Source of the DNA: Zoogloea sp. 1C4
Lineage (GTDB): Bacteria; Pseudomonadota; Gammaproteobacteria; Burkholderiales; Rhodocyclaceae
NCBI RefSeq assembly: GCF_009469605.1
Contig: NZ_SSXU01000010.1
Span: 62,001 to 126,000 of the forward strand
Length of the DNA stretch: 64,000 nt
Reading direction: 5' to 3'
Shown: positions 14,787 to 22,734 of the stretch, piece after piece
Position numbering within the stretch: the first letter of the stretch is position 1
Layout of the letters: each line of letters starts with the position of its first letter
Program-made: the position numbers and the translations under genes
Notes under the pieces: generated by a model
What the model was told of the DNA's origin: nothing
Databases searched by the model: none
What the model saw: only the letters and a program-made list of their open reading frames with translations

Positions 14787-15887
14787 TCAGGAGACGGCGA
14801 GCATCCGCTCCAGGGCGACCTTGGCCAGCGCCGCTTCGTGTTCGGGCACGGTGATCCGGTTGACCACGTTGCCGTCGGCGAGGTTCTCGAGGGTCCAGGC
14901 CAGGTGCTGCGGGTCGATGCGCTGCATGGTCGAGCACATGCACACGGTGGGCGCCATGAACTGGACGATCTTGCCCTCGTGCTTCACCTCTTCGGCGAGA
15001 CGATTGACGAGGTTGAGCTCGGTGCCCACCAGCCAGCGGGTGCCGGGGGCGGATTCCTTGACGACCTTGATGATGTACTCGGTGGAGCCGACGAAGTCCG
15101 ACTGCCGGCACACTTCCAGCGCGCTCTCCGGGTGGGAGATGACCTTGCCTTCCGGGTACTGGTTGCGGAACTTGATGATGTGCGCCGGCTGGAACATCTG
15201 GTGCACCGAGCAGTGACCCTTCCAGAGCAGGATCCTGGCCTTCTTGATCTGCTCGACGGTGAGGCCGCCATATTCCTGGTCCGGATCCCACACCACCATC
15301 TCGTCGAGGGGGATGCCCTTGTTGAAGCCCGTCCAGCGGCCCAGGTGCTGATCCGGGAAGAACAACACCTTCTCGCGCTGCTTGAAGGCCCAGTCGAGGA
15401 TCACCGGGGCGTTGGTGGAGGTGCACACGATGCCGCCGTGCTCGCCGCAGAAGGCTTTGAGGTCGGCCGCGGAGTTGATGTAGGTGACCGGCGTGATCTG
15501 CGCGTCGGGCGTTTCGAGCACTTCGGTCAGCTCGCGCCAGCAGCGCTCGACCTTGGCGAGGTTGGCCATGTCGGCCATCGAACAGCCGGCGGCGAGGTCG
15601 GGCAGGATGGCCTGCTGATGGGGCTTGGACATGATGTCCGCCACCTCGGCCATGAAATGCACGCCGCAGAACACGATGAACTCGGCGTCGGTCTCGGCGG
15701 CGAGGCGCGACAGCTTGAGCGAATCGCCGGTGAGGTCGGCGTACTGGTAAACATCCGCGCGCTGGTAGTGGTGGCACAGCAGCACGGCCTTGTCGCCGAG
15801 GCGGGCGCGGGCGGCGCGGATGCGCTCGTGGGCGTCGGCGTCGGCCAGGGTGTTGAAGCGGTCGAAACTGATGGGGACGGCTTGCAT
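14787..15887 (-). CDS. nadA: Quinolinate synthase
   Basis: This 366-residue [4Fe-4S] enzyme condenses iminoaspartate with dihydroxyacetone phosphate to quinolinate in NAD synthesis. Conserved segments are LCHHYQRADVYQYADLTGDS near residue 50, the cluster cysteines in VFCGVHFMAEVADI, GHCSVHQ, SHPE, and the C-terminal APTVCMCSTMQRI. The ATG at 15887 gives the family length; the frame is open another 28 codons but without conserved residues. The rhodanese gene lies 16 bp upstream on the same strand, which may indicate sulfur supply or simple co-transcription. No nadB or nadC is adjacent. Confidence 0.96.
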   Translation of the reverse strand: MQAVPISFDRFNTLADADAHERIRAARARLGDKAVLLCHHYQRADVYQYADLTGDSLKLSRLAAETDAEFIVFCGVHFMAEVADIMSKPHQQAILPDLAAGCSMADMANLAKVERCWRELTEVLETPDAQITPVTYINSAADLKAFCGEHGGIVCTSTNAPVILDWAFKQREKVLFFPDQHLGRWTGFNKGIPLDEMVVWDPDQEYGGLTVEQIKKARILLWKGHCSVHQMFQPAHIIKFRNQYPEGKVISHPESALEVCRQSDFVGSTEYIIKVVKESAPGTRWLVGTELNLVNRLAEEVKHEGKIVQFMAPTVCMCSTMQRIDPQHLAWTLENLADGNVVNRITVPEHEAALAKVALERMLAVS

Positions 15888-15903
15888 CTGGGAATCCTGT
15901 CGT

Positions 15904-16356
15904 TCAGCCCTGGGTCCAGGGCAGGTTGGCATGGCGCCAGCCACCGACCTTGTTGCGGTGTCCGCTGGCATCCTTGTCGCCCTCGAAGCCTTCGAGGATG
16001 TTGTAGGCGTTGGTGAAGCCCGACGCGACCGCGAGATTGGCGGCCGCGTTGGAGCGGGCGCCGCTGCGGCACAGGAACATCACCAGCGCCTCGCGATCGA
16101 CCTGGCGCTGGAGCTGGGCCAGGAAGTGCGGGTTCGGTTCATTGCCCGGGTAGAGCATCCATTCGATCTCGACCGAGCCCGGTACGCGGCCGACCCAGTC
16201 CCATTCGGCACGGGTGCGCACATCGACCAGACGGGCGCCGGGCGCCAGCTGCAGCACGTCCCAGGCCTCCTGGGGGGTGAGGGCGCCGGCGTACGCGAGA
16301 TTCATGCTCCGCGCGCGTTCCTGGGCGAGGGAGAGGGTTTCGCTTAATTTTCCCAT
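15904..16356 (-). CDS. Rhodanese-like sulfurtransferase
   Basis: This 150-residue single-domain protein contains a rhodanese fold from about residue 25. The entry motif is ARLVDVRTRAEWDWVGRVPG, and the active-site loop is MFLCRSGARS, with the persulfide-carrying cysteine. The protein is cytoplasmic, with no signal peptide. The extra N-terminal part (MGKLSETLSLAQERARSMNL) is helical. It lies 16 bp upstream of nadA on the same strand and diverges from a cation efflux gene. A sulfur-transfer role is inferred from the family; the acceptor is unknown. Confidence 0.9.
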   Translation of the reverse strand: MGKLSETLSLAQERARSMNLAYAGALTPQEAWDVLQLAPGARLVDVRTRAEWDWVGRVPGSVEIEWMLYPGNEPNPHFLAQLQRQVDREALVMFLCRSGARSNAAANLAVASGFTNAYNILEGFEGDKDASGHRNKVGGWRHANLPWTQG

Positions 16357-16418
16357 GACGGCTGTCCGGCTAGAATGGCGGACTGCGAGTATACCGCCGG
16401 CCCCCCGGCCTGCAAGTC

Positions 16419-17600
16419 ATGTCTCACGATGCTCCCTCCGCCGGCCTTGCCGGCTCCTCTGGCGACGACGCCAGCCGTTCCCGCGAGGCGCAGCGTGCCA
16501 CCTGGGTGAGCGTGGCGATCAATGTCGTGCTCACCGTCTGCCAGATCGCGGTGGGCCTGTTCTCCCACGCCCAGAGCCTTGTCGCCGACGGCATGCACAC
16601 GCTGTCCGATCTGCTCGGCGATTTCATGGTGATGTACGCCAGCCGGCACGGCGCCAATCCCGCCGACGAGCGTCACCCCTACGGCCACGGTCGCTACGAG
16701 ACCGCCGCGTCAATGGTGCTCGGGCTGGTGCTGGCGGGCGTCGGCGCGGGCTTCCTGCTCACCGCCGCGGTCCGCCTGCAGAGCCTCGATGCGCTGCCGG
16801 AACTCCATCCGGCTGCCCTGTGGATGGCGCTGATCACCCTCGCCGGCAAGGAGGGTCTGTTCCGCTACATGCTCGCCGTGGCCCAGCGCCTGCGCTCGCC
16901 GATGCTGGTGGCGAACGCCTGGCACGCCCGGGCCGACGCCGCCTCGTCGCTGGTGGTGGCGGTGGGCATCGGCGGCAGCCTCGCCGGTTATCGCTTTCTC
17001 GAACCCCTTGCGGCGGCGTTGGTGGGCTTCATGATTCTGCGCATGGGCGCGCTGCTCGCCTACGAGGCGCTGCGCGAACTCATCGACACCGGGGTAGACC
17101 CGGACGAAGTCGCAAAGATGCACAAGACGCTCAGCGCCACCGGCGGCGTGATCGACGTGCACGAGCTGCGCACCCGTCGCATGGCGCATCGGGTGCTGGT
17201 CGACGCCCACGTGCGGGTCGATCCGCGGATCAGCGTGTCGGAAGGCCACCGGATCGCCGAGCTGGCCCGCGCCCGGGTGCGGTCGGGCTTTCCGGACGTG
17301 CTCGACGTGCTGGTGCACGTGGATAGCGAGGAAGACATGGCCGACACCGGCGGGCGCGGCCTGCCCGGGCGGCCGGCGCTGGTGGCCGAATTGGCCGAGA
17401 TCCTCGGCGCCGAGGTGCCCCAGGCGGCGCCCGCCGTGCTGCACTACCTGGGCAACCGGGTCGAGGCCGAGGTGTTCCTGCCCTTTGACTGGTGCGCCGA
17501 CCGGGCGCGGCTCGACGCCCTTCGCCGGCATGTTGCCCAGCGGGTGGCTACGTCGCCCCACTGGCGGCGCATCGAACTGCTGGGTCGGTTTGCACCATAG
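16419..17600 (+). CDS. Cation diffusion facilitator family metal efflux transporter
   Basis: This 393-residue membrane protein should exchange a divalent metal (Zn, Co, Cd, Fe or Mn) for protons. The CDF metal motif is SLVADGMHTLSDLLGDF in helix 2, and the matching site in helix 5 is HARADAASSLVV. The loop HPYGHGRYE follows helix 2. After six membrane segments comes the cytoplasmic dimerisation domain (about residues 215-305), then an extra C-terminal domain of about 85 residues with no motif I recognise. The start ATG at 16419 lacks a clear ribosome binding site. The stop codon overlaps the first NtrC site of the glnA promoter. Confidence 0.92.
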   Translation: MSHDAPSAGLAGSSGDDASRSREAQRATWVSVAINVVLTVCQIAVGLFSHAQSLVADGMHTLSDLLGDFMVMYASRHGANPADERHPYGHGRYETAASMVLGLVLAGVGAGFLLTAAVRLQSLDALPELHPAALWMALITLAGKEGLFRYMLAVAQRLRSPMLVANAWHARADAASSLVVAVGIGGSLAGYRFLEPLAAALVGFMILRMGALLAYEALRELIDTGVDPDEVAKMHKTLSATGGVIDVHELRTRRMAHRVLVDAHVRVDPRISVSEGHRIAELARARVRSGFPDVLDVLVHVDSEEDMADTGGRGLPGRPALVAELAEILGAEVPQAAPAVLHYLGNRVEAEVFLPFDWCADRARLDALRRHVAQRVATSPHWRRIELLGRFAP

Positions 17601-17607
17601 CGGTGCG
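17591..17607 (+). promoter_or_regulatory. NtrC-binding site 1 upstream of glnA
   Basis: TGCACC-ATAGC-GGTGCG matches the NtrC consensus TGCACC-N5-GGTGCA at 11 of 12 fixed positions. It overlaps the stop of the preceding gene. Its centre is about 128 bp upstream of the predicted glnA start point. Confidence 0.82.
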
Positions 17608-17620
17608 TGTGCCGGTGCAT

Positions 17621-17637
17621 GGCACCGCTTTGGTGCA
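17621..17637 (+). promoter_or_regulatory. NtrC-binding site 2 upstream of glnA
   Basis: GGCACC-GCTTT-GGTGCA matches the NtrC consensus at 11 of 12 fixed positions. Its centre is 30 bp from site 1, about three helical turns, and about 98 bp upstream of the predicted transcript start, a normal enhancer arrangement. Confidence 0.82.
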
Positions 17638-17700
17638 ATGCATTTTGCGAGCCGCCGCCGCAGAACCTTGTGGCACAATGAACTGTTTTCGTTTGCGTGC

Positions 17701-17716
17701 TGGCATGTTTTCTGCT
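17701..17716 (+). promoter_or_regulatory. Sigma54 promoter of glnA
   Basis: TGGCATGTTTTCTGCT has the -24 GG and -12 GC at the exact spacing and differs from TGGCAC-N5-TTGCW at two positions only. The transcript would start near 17727, leaving a leader of about 75 nt before the glnA ATG. Confidence 0.85.
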
Positions 17717-17800
17717 TGCTGGGTTCGCTGACTGAATTGTCGTTTCACTGAAAACCTTTTTCCACTGCGAAGCAGCTTCAACCCGTTAGGAGTGAGTTAT

Positions 17801-19210
17801 ATGACCCCGCAAGACGTCATGAAGATCGTCCAGGAAAACGAAGTCAAGTTTGTCGACTTCCGTTTTACCGACACCAAGGGTAAGGAACAGCACGTTGGCG
17901 TCCCGGTCAGCGCCTTTGACGAAGACAAGTTCGAAAGCGGCCACGCCTTCGACGGTTCCTCGATTGCCGGCTGGAAGGGTATCCAGGCCTCCGACATGCT
18001 GCTGATGCCGGATCCCAAGACCGCCTACATCGACCCGTTCTTCGACGAAACCACCCTGGTTCTGAGCTGTGACGTGATCGACCCCGCCGACGGCAAGGGC
18101 TACGACCGCGATCCGCGCTCCATCGCCAACCGCGCCGAGGCCTACCTGAAGTCCTCCGGCATCGGCGACACCGCCTACTTTGGCCCGGAACCCGAATTCT
18201 TCATCTTCGACTCCGTCGAGTGGAAGGTCGGCATGTCCGGCGCCTACCACAAGATCTTCTCCGAAGAAGCCGCCTGGGCGTCCGACCAGAAGTTCGAAGG
18301 TGGCAACACCGGCTACCGCCCCGCCGTGAAGGGTGGCTACTTCCCGGTTCCCCCGGTCGACTCCTTCAACGACATGCGTGCCGCCATGTGTCTGGCTCTC
18401 GAAGCCTGCGGCGTGCCGGTTGAAGTGCACCACCACGAAGTGGCGACTGCCGGTCAGAACGAAATCGGCACCAAGTTCGACACCCTGGTGCGTCGTGCCG
18501 ACCAGACCCAGATCACCAAGTACATCGTCCAGAACGTCGCCCACCAGTACGGCAAGACCGCGACCTTCATGCCGAAGCCCATCGTTGGCGACAACGGTTC
18601 CGGCATGCACGTTCACCAGTCCATCTGGAAGGACGGCAAGAACCTGTTCGCTGGCAACGGCTACGCCGGCCTGTCCGAAACCGCCCTGTACTACATCGGC
18701 GGCATCATCAAGCACGCCCGCGCCCTGAACGCGATCACCAACCCGCTGACCAACTCCTACAAGCGTCTGGTTCCGCACTACGAAGCCCCGGTCAAGCTGG
18801 CCTACTCTGCCAAGAACCGTTCCGCTTCCATCCGGATCCCGTTCGTGAACAGCGAAAAGGCCCGCCGCATCGAGACCCGTTTCCCGGATCCGGGCGCGAA
18901 CCCCTACCTGTGCTTCGCCGCGCTGATGATGGCCGGCCTCGACGGCATCCAGAACAAGATCCACCCGGGCGACCCCGCCGACAAGAACCTGTACGACCTG
19001 CCGCCGGAAGAAGACGCGCTCATCCCGACCGTCTGCTCCAGCCTTGAACAGGCTCTGGAAGCCCTGGACAAGGACCGCGAGTTCCTGACCCGCGGCGGTG
19101 TCTTCAGCAACGACTTCATCGATTCCTTCATCGCTCTGAAGCAGGAAGAAGTGAACCGTCTGCGCGTCGAAGTGCACCCGGTCGAGTTCGAGATGTACTA
19201 CGCCATCTAA
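17801..19210 (+). CDS. glnA: Glutamine synthetase type I
   Basis: This 469-residue enzyme makes glutamine from glutamate, ammonia and ATP. Visible family motifs are the latch FDGSSIAGW near residue 50, EPEFFIFD, the metal and ammonia site around [36 protein letters not shown], and the adenylylation loop [10 protein letters not shown] with the regulated tyrosine. The ATG at 17801 is chosen because AGGAG lies 8 bp before it; a GTG three codons upstream overlaps that site. The base composition at third positions is typical of a highly expressed gene. It is preceded by a sigma54 promoter with two NtrC sites and followed by a terminator, and ntrBC lie downstream. Confidence 0.98.
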   Translation: MTPQDVMKIVQENEVKFVDFRFTDTKGKEQHVGVPVSAFDEDKFESGHAFDGSSIAGWKGIQASDMLLMPDPKTAYIDPFFDETTLVLSCDVIDPADGKGYDRDPRSIANRAEAYLKSSGIGDTAYFGPEPEFFIFDSVEWKVGMSGAYHKIFSEEAAWASDQKFEGGNTGYRPAVKGGYFPVPPVDSFNDMRAAMCLALEACGVPVEVHHHEVATAGQNEIGTKFDTLVRRADQTQITKYIVQNVAHQYGKTATFMPKPIVGDNGSGMHVHQSIWKDGKNLFAGNGYAGLSETALYYIGGIIKHARALNAITNPLTNSYKRLVPHYEAPVKLAYSAKNRSASIRIPFVNSEKARRIETRFPDPGANPYLCFAALMMAGLDGIQNKIHPGDPADKNLYDLPPEEDALIPTVCSSLEQALEALDKDREFLTRGGVFSNDFIDSFIALKQEEVNRLRVEVHPVEFEMYYAI

Positions 19211-19262
19211 CCTTTCGAGGTTGGAGGCCGGTCAGCTTGCTGGCCGGCCGCTGCGTTACCTG

Positions 19263-19294
19263 GGGACGGGCTTTGGCCCGTCCCTTTGTGTTTG
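19263..19294 (+). terminator. Rho-independent terminator of glnA
   Basis: GGGACGGGC (19263-19271), loop TTTG and GCCCGTCCC (19276-19284) are followed by TTTGTGTTTG. A second GC hairpin (about 19228-19252) lies between it and the stop codon. Confidence 0.88.
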
Positions 19295-19366
19295 TGGAGG
19301 ACGCCCTTTGAGTTCATCATGCACCGCCACTACACTTGTCGTGACCCGCGTCCAGGCATGCCGACC

Positions 19367-19864
19367 ATGAATTTACGAATTCCACTGTTGCTGGTTTCCC
19401 TGCTGTGCTCGCCACTGGCTGTGGCGGACATCTACAAGTGCGTCGACGAGGCTGGTCACGTCACGTACACCAACAACAAGCCGTCCGGAAAAGGGTGCAA
19501 TACCCTGGCTCGGGATCAGGCTGTTTCATCGGTACCCGGCAGCGCACCGGCGTCGCGCCCTGCGACAGTGCAATCGCCCCAAAGTGGTGCGTCGTCCGGG
19601 GGCGCCGGTTTTCCGAGAGTGGATTCGGGCACCCAGAAAGCGCGTGACACCGACCGCCGGCGCATCCTCGAAGAGGAACTCGCCACCGAGCAGAAGAGCC
19701 TCGAGGCGGCCCGCAAGGAACTCGAGGAGCAGGAATCTGTCCGCTATGGCAACGAGCGCAACTATCAGAAAGTGCTCGACCGCGTGCAGCCCTACAAAGA
19801 CAAGGTGCAGCTTCACGAGCGCAACATCGAGGCCCTCCGGCGCGAGATCAGCAACCTGCGCTGA
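19367..19864 (+). CDS. DUF4124 domain periplasmic protein
   Basis: This 165-residue protein begins with a signal peptide (MNLRIPLLLVSLLCSPLAVA) cleaved before the DUF4124 module DIYKCVDEAGHVTYTNN, a short N-terminal domain common in betaproteobacteria. A Ser/Pro/Ala-rich linker follows, and the last 70 residues are highly charged and predicted to be coiled coil (ILEEELATEQKSLEAARKEL). The function is not known. The ATG at 19367 is preferred because it begins the signal peptide; an upstream in-frame ATG at 19358 is possible. The position between glnA and ntrB recurs in related genomes, but nothing in the protein points to nitrogen control. Confidence 0.85.
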   Translation: MNLRIPLLLVSLLCSPLAVADIYKCVDEAGHVTYTNNKPSGKGCNTLARDQAVSSVPGSAPASRPATVQSPQSGASSGGAGFPRVDSGTQKARDTDRRRILEEELATEQKSLEAARKELEEQESVRYGNERNYQKVLDRVQPYKDKVQLHERNIEALRREISNLR

Positions 19865-19930
19865 CGCGGTTGACGGAGGCACTTCGGGTGGGTGCCTTCG
19901 ATGTGGTCTGCTTCTTGCATAGGTAGTCTT

Positions 19931-21004
19931 ATGCAAAACGACCAGCCCGACTCCTCGCCTTCCGCCTTCGCCGGCCTCGAACTGCTCTCATCCGCAGTCG
20001 TGCTGGTGGATGACCAGTTGGTCGTCCGGTACCTCAATCCCGGTGCCGAAAACCTCTTTGCGGTGAGCAGCCGCAAGATCATCGGTTACGCCCTGCACCG
20101 CCTGCTCGGCGAGCCTGCCGGCCTTGGCAGTGCACTCAACAACGTGCTCCGGGACAACTGGAGCTACACCGGCCACAACCTCACCGTCGCCCGCCCGGGG
20201 CTGGAGCCGCTGCACCTCGATTGCACCGTCACGCCTGTGGAATGTGCCGAGGCCCGCCTGCTGCTCGAGTTCCGCCCGATGGACGCGCACCTCAAGGTGG
20301 CGCGGGAAGAGCAGCTCGCCCACCAGCAGCAGGCCAACCGCGAGCTGATCCGCAACCTCGCCCACGAGATCAAGAACCCGCTGGGCGGCATCCGTGGCTC
20401 GGCCCAGCTCCTCGAGCGCGAGCTCGACGACCCGCAGCTGCGCGAATACACCCAGGTCATCATCGCCGAGGCCGACCGCCTGCAGGAGCTGATGAACCGC
20501 CTGCTCACCTCCCACCGGATGATGCAGCCCACCCAGCTCAACCTGCACGACGTGCTGGAGCGGGTGCGCCGGCTCACCCTGGCCGAGTTCCCGTCGATCG
20601 AGGTGCGGCGCGACTACGACACCAGCCTGCCCTACATCACCGGCGACCGCGAGCAGCTCATCCAGGCGATCCTCAACATCGTGCGTAACGCCGCCCAGGC
20701 GCTCCATGGCGTGGGCGAGATCGTGCTGCGCACCCGCGCCGCCCGCCAGGTCACGATGGCCAAGCGCCGCTTCAAGCTGGCGCTGCAACTGCAGGTCATC
20801 GACAACGGCCCCGGCATCCCCGACAAGATCCGCGACAAGATCTTCTACCCGTTGGTCTCGGGTCGCGAGAACGGCAGCGGCCTCGGCCTGTCGCTGGCCC
20901 AGAGCTTCATCGAGCAGCACCAGGGCGCCATCGACGTGGAGTCGCGCCCGGGTCGCACCTGCTTCACGGTTTATCTGCCGATCGCCCGGGACGGGGAGGG
21001 CTGA
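19931..21004 (+). CDS. ntrB: Nitrogen regulation sensor kinase/phosphatase NtrB
   Basis: This 357-residue cytoplasmic kinase controls NtrC phosphorylation in response to PII. A PAS domain covers about residues 12-120 (SAVVLVDDQLVVRYLNPGA). The H-box is RNLAHEIKNPLGGIRGSAQL, with the phospho-accepting histidine near residue 140. The N-box is NIVRNAAQAL, followed by DNGPGIP and GSGLGLSLAQ of the ATPase domain. There is no membrane segment, as expected. The ATG at 19931 gives the usual N-terminus; an upstream extension is open but unconserved. ntrC follows after 105 bp, and that gap contains an NtrC-type site. Confidence 0.96.
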   Translation: MQNDQPDSSPSAFAGLELLSSAVVLVDDQLVVRYLNPGAENLFAVSSRKIIGYALHRLLGEPAGLGSALNNVLRDNWSYTGHNLTVARPGLEPLHLDCTVTPVECAEARLLLEFRPMDAHLKVAREEQLAHQQQANRELIRNLAHEIKNPLGGIRGSAQLLERELDDPQLREYTQVIIAEADRLQELMNRLLTSHRMMQPTQLNLHDVLERVRRLTLAEFPSIEVRRDYDTSLPYITGDREQLIQAILNIVRNAAQALHGVGEIVLRTRAARQVTMAKRRFKLALQLQVIDNGPGIPDKIRDKIFYPLVSGRENGSGLGLSLAQSFIEQHQGAIDVESRPGRTCFTVYLPIARDGEG

Positions 21005-21019
21005 TGGATGCTTGTGTGA

Positions 21020-21036
21020 TGCACCAATGTGGTGCG
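21020..21036 (+). promoter_or_regulatory. NtrC-binding site between ntrB and ntrC
   Basis: TGCACC-AATGT-GGTGCG has the same half-sites as glnA site 1 and matches the NtrC consensus at 11 of 12 fixed positions. It lies 74 bp before the ntrC start, so NtrC may control an internal ntrC promoter. No clear -24/-12 element follows, which makes repression more likely than activation. Confidence 0.72.
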
Positions 21037-21109
21037 CCAGGCCCGATCCATTCCGGCCCTGTCCGCGATCGAAACCTTTGCCCGTTTCACTTTTGTGCGT
21101 GTGAATGAC

Positions 21110-22513
21110 ATGAATTCTGTCTGGATTGTTGATGACGACCGCTCGATCCGCTGGGTGCTCGAGAAAGCCCTGGCCCGGGAGGAGATTCCGTACAAGAGTT
21201 TCGGTACGGCGGCCGAAGTGCTGGCCGCGCTCGATAGCGCCACCCAGCCGCCCCAGGTGCTGGTGTCGGACATCCGCATGCCTGGCGAATCCGGGCTGGC
21301 GCTGCTCTCGAAGGTGAAGGCGCGCTTTCCCCAGATGCCGGTCATCATCATGACCGCCTACTCGGATCTCGAAAGCGCCGTCGCGGCCTTCCAGGGCGGC
21401 GCCTTCGAATACCTGCCCAAACCCTTCGACGTGGATCAGGCGGTCGAGCTGGTGCGTCGCGCCATCGACGAGAGCGCCCACCAGGCCGGTGCGGTCGAAG
21501 AGCTGTCGTCCATGCCCGAGATCCTCGGTCAGGCGCCGGCGATGCAGGAAGTCTTCCGCGCCATCGGCCGGCTCGCCCAGTCCCACGCCACGGTGCTGAT
21601 CAACGGCGAATCCGGTACCGGCAAGGAGCTCGTGGCCCGCGCGCTGCATCGCCACAGCCCGCGCAAGGACGCGCCCTTCATCGCCATCAACACCGCAGCG
21701 ATCCCCCGCGATCTGCTCGAATCGGAACTCTTCGGCCATGAACGCGGCGCCTTCACCGGCGCCCAGACCATGCGCCGCGGCCGCTTCGAGCAGGCCGAGG
21801 GCGGCACGCTGTTCCTCGACGAAATCGGCGACATGCCCGCCGAGCTGCAGACCCGCCTGCTGCGCGTGCTCTCCGACGGCAACTTCTATCGCGTCGGCGG
21901 CCATCAGCCGATCAAGGCCAACGTCCGCGTCATCGCCGCCACCCACCAGAACATGGAAGACCGGGTGCGCCAGGGGCTGTTCCGCGAGGACTTGTTCCAC
22001 CGCCTCAACGTGATCCGCCTGCGCCTGCCGCCGCTGCGCGAGCGTCGCGAGGACATCCCGTCGCTCGCCAAGCACTTCATCTCCCTGTCGGCCCAGGAAC
22101 TTGGCGTCGAGGCCAAGCGCCTCTCCGACGGAACCCTGAAGTACCTGCAGAGCCTGGATTTCCCCGGCAACGTGCGCCAACTCGAGAACCTCTGCCACTG
22201 GCTCACCGTGATGGCCCCGGGCCAGACGGTCGAAGTGGCCGACCTGCCGCCCGAACTCAAGGACCAGCCCACCCGTGAACAGCCTGCCAACTGGGGCGAC
22301 GCCCTGATGGCCGAGGCCGATCGGGCCATCGCCCAGCACCCGGGCGAGGTGTTCGACATGCTCTCCCGCGATTTCGAACGCATCCTCATCCGCCGCGCCC
22401 TGTCGGCCACCGGCGGGCGCCGGATCGAGGCCGCGCAACTGCTGGGCATCGGGCGCAACACCATCACCCGCAAGATCCAGGAGCTCGGCCTCGAAGAACC
22501 CGACCACGCCTGA
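21110..22513 (+). CDS. ntrC: Nitrogen regulation response regulator NtrC (sigma54 activator)
   Basis: This 467-residue protein activates sigma54 promoters such as that of glnA when phosphorylated by NtrB. The receiver domain (about 1-120) starts NSVWIVDDDRSIRWVLEKA, with the acceptor aspartate in VLVSDIRMPG and the lysine in LPKPFD. The AAA+ domain (about 140-370) has GESGTGKELVARALH (Walker A), GAFTGA in the sigma54 contact loop and FLDEIGDM (Walker B). A Fis-type HTH closes the protein (EAAQLLGIGRNTITRKIQEL). The ATG at 21110 fits the family; a GTG nine bases upstream is also possible. Its TGA forms the first bases of a 120-nt hairpin repeat. Confidence 0.97.
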   Translation: MNSVWIVDDDRSIRWVLEKALAREEIPYKSFGTAAEVLAALDSATQPPQVLVSDIRMPGESGLALLSKVKARFPQMPVIIMTAYSDLESAVAAFQGGAFEYLPKPFDVDQAVELVRRAIDESAHQAGAVEELSSMPEILGQAPAMQEVFRAIGRLAQSHATVLINGESGTGKELVARALHRHSPRKDAPFIAINTAAIPRDLLESELFGHERGAFTGAQTMRRGRFEQAEGGTLFLDEIGDMPAELQTRLLRVLSDGNFYRVGGHQPIKANVRVIAATHQNMEDRVRQGLFREDLFHRLNVIRLRLPPLRERREDIPSLAKHFISLSAQELGVEAKRLSDGTLKYLQSLDFPGNVRQLENLCHWLTVMAPGQTVEVADLPPELKDQPTREQPANWGDALMAEADRAIAQHPGEVFDMLSRDFERILIRRALSATGGRRIEAAQLLGIGRNTITRKIQELGLEEPDHA

Positions 22514-22632
22514 AAGGGGCGATAAACCTACTGCGCGGCCCGATCTCGCGATTCCGGTGCTCAACGTACGCTTGTACGTTTCCGCTCCTCGTCGCGACCT
22601 CGGGCCGCTCGCTACGGTTTCTCCACCCCTTT
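22513..22632 (+). repeat. 120-nt imperfect-hairpin interspersed repeat, copy A
   Basis: The element starts on the last base of the ntrC stop codon. Its outer arms are AAAGGGG (22513-22519) and CCCCTTT (22626-22632), and inner paired blocks include AAACC with GGTTT, GGCCCGA with TCGGGCC, and TCGCGA with TCGCGA. The tip is a perfect 7-bp stem, AACGTAC-GCTT-GTACGTT (22563-22580). Blocks such as GCGATAAACCTACTGCGCG and CCGCTCGCTACGGTTTCTC are identical in a second copy at 57285-57405 in the same orientation. The remaining gap to birA (22633-22734) holds nothing I can name. Confidence 0.85.
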
Positions 22633-22734
22633 CGGTCCGAAGGTTCTCTGGGGCGGCTTGAAGCCTCAGGCTCCCCAATTTCCGCCCCTGTCCGCCATAA
22701 TTACCGATTCGTTTCAACGATCAGGTAATCCTTC

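Noticed and set aside
17631-17690. Other sigma54-like strings in the glnA leader
   Set aside because: TGGTGCA and TGGCACAATG near 17632 and 17671 do not have the GG-to-GC spacing of a -24/-12 element; only 17701-17716 does.
17792-17800. GTG start of glnA three codons upstream
   Set aside because: The GTG overlaps the AGGAG ribosome binding site that serves the ATG at 17801.
22513-22632. Hairpin repeat as a simple rho-independent terminator
   Set aside because: There is no T-run after the right arm, the fold is far longer than a terminator, and the copy after secA is followed by a separate terminator-like hairpin.
19988-22717. Very long antisense open frame opposite ntrB and ntrC
   Set aside because: It is a by-product of GC-rich codon use in the real genes. 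It has no domain motif and runs across the hairpin repeat. The same holds for the long antisense frames opposite hoxH, hoxF, dsbC to ubiH, ftsI and secA.
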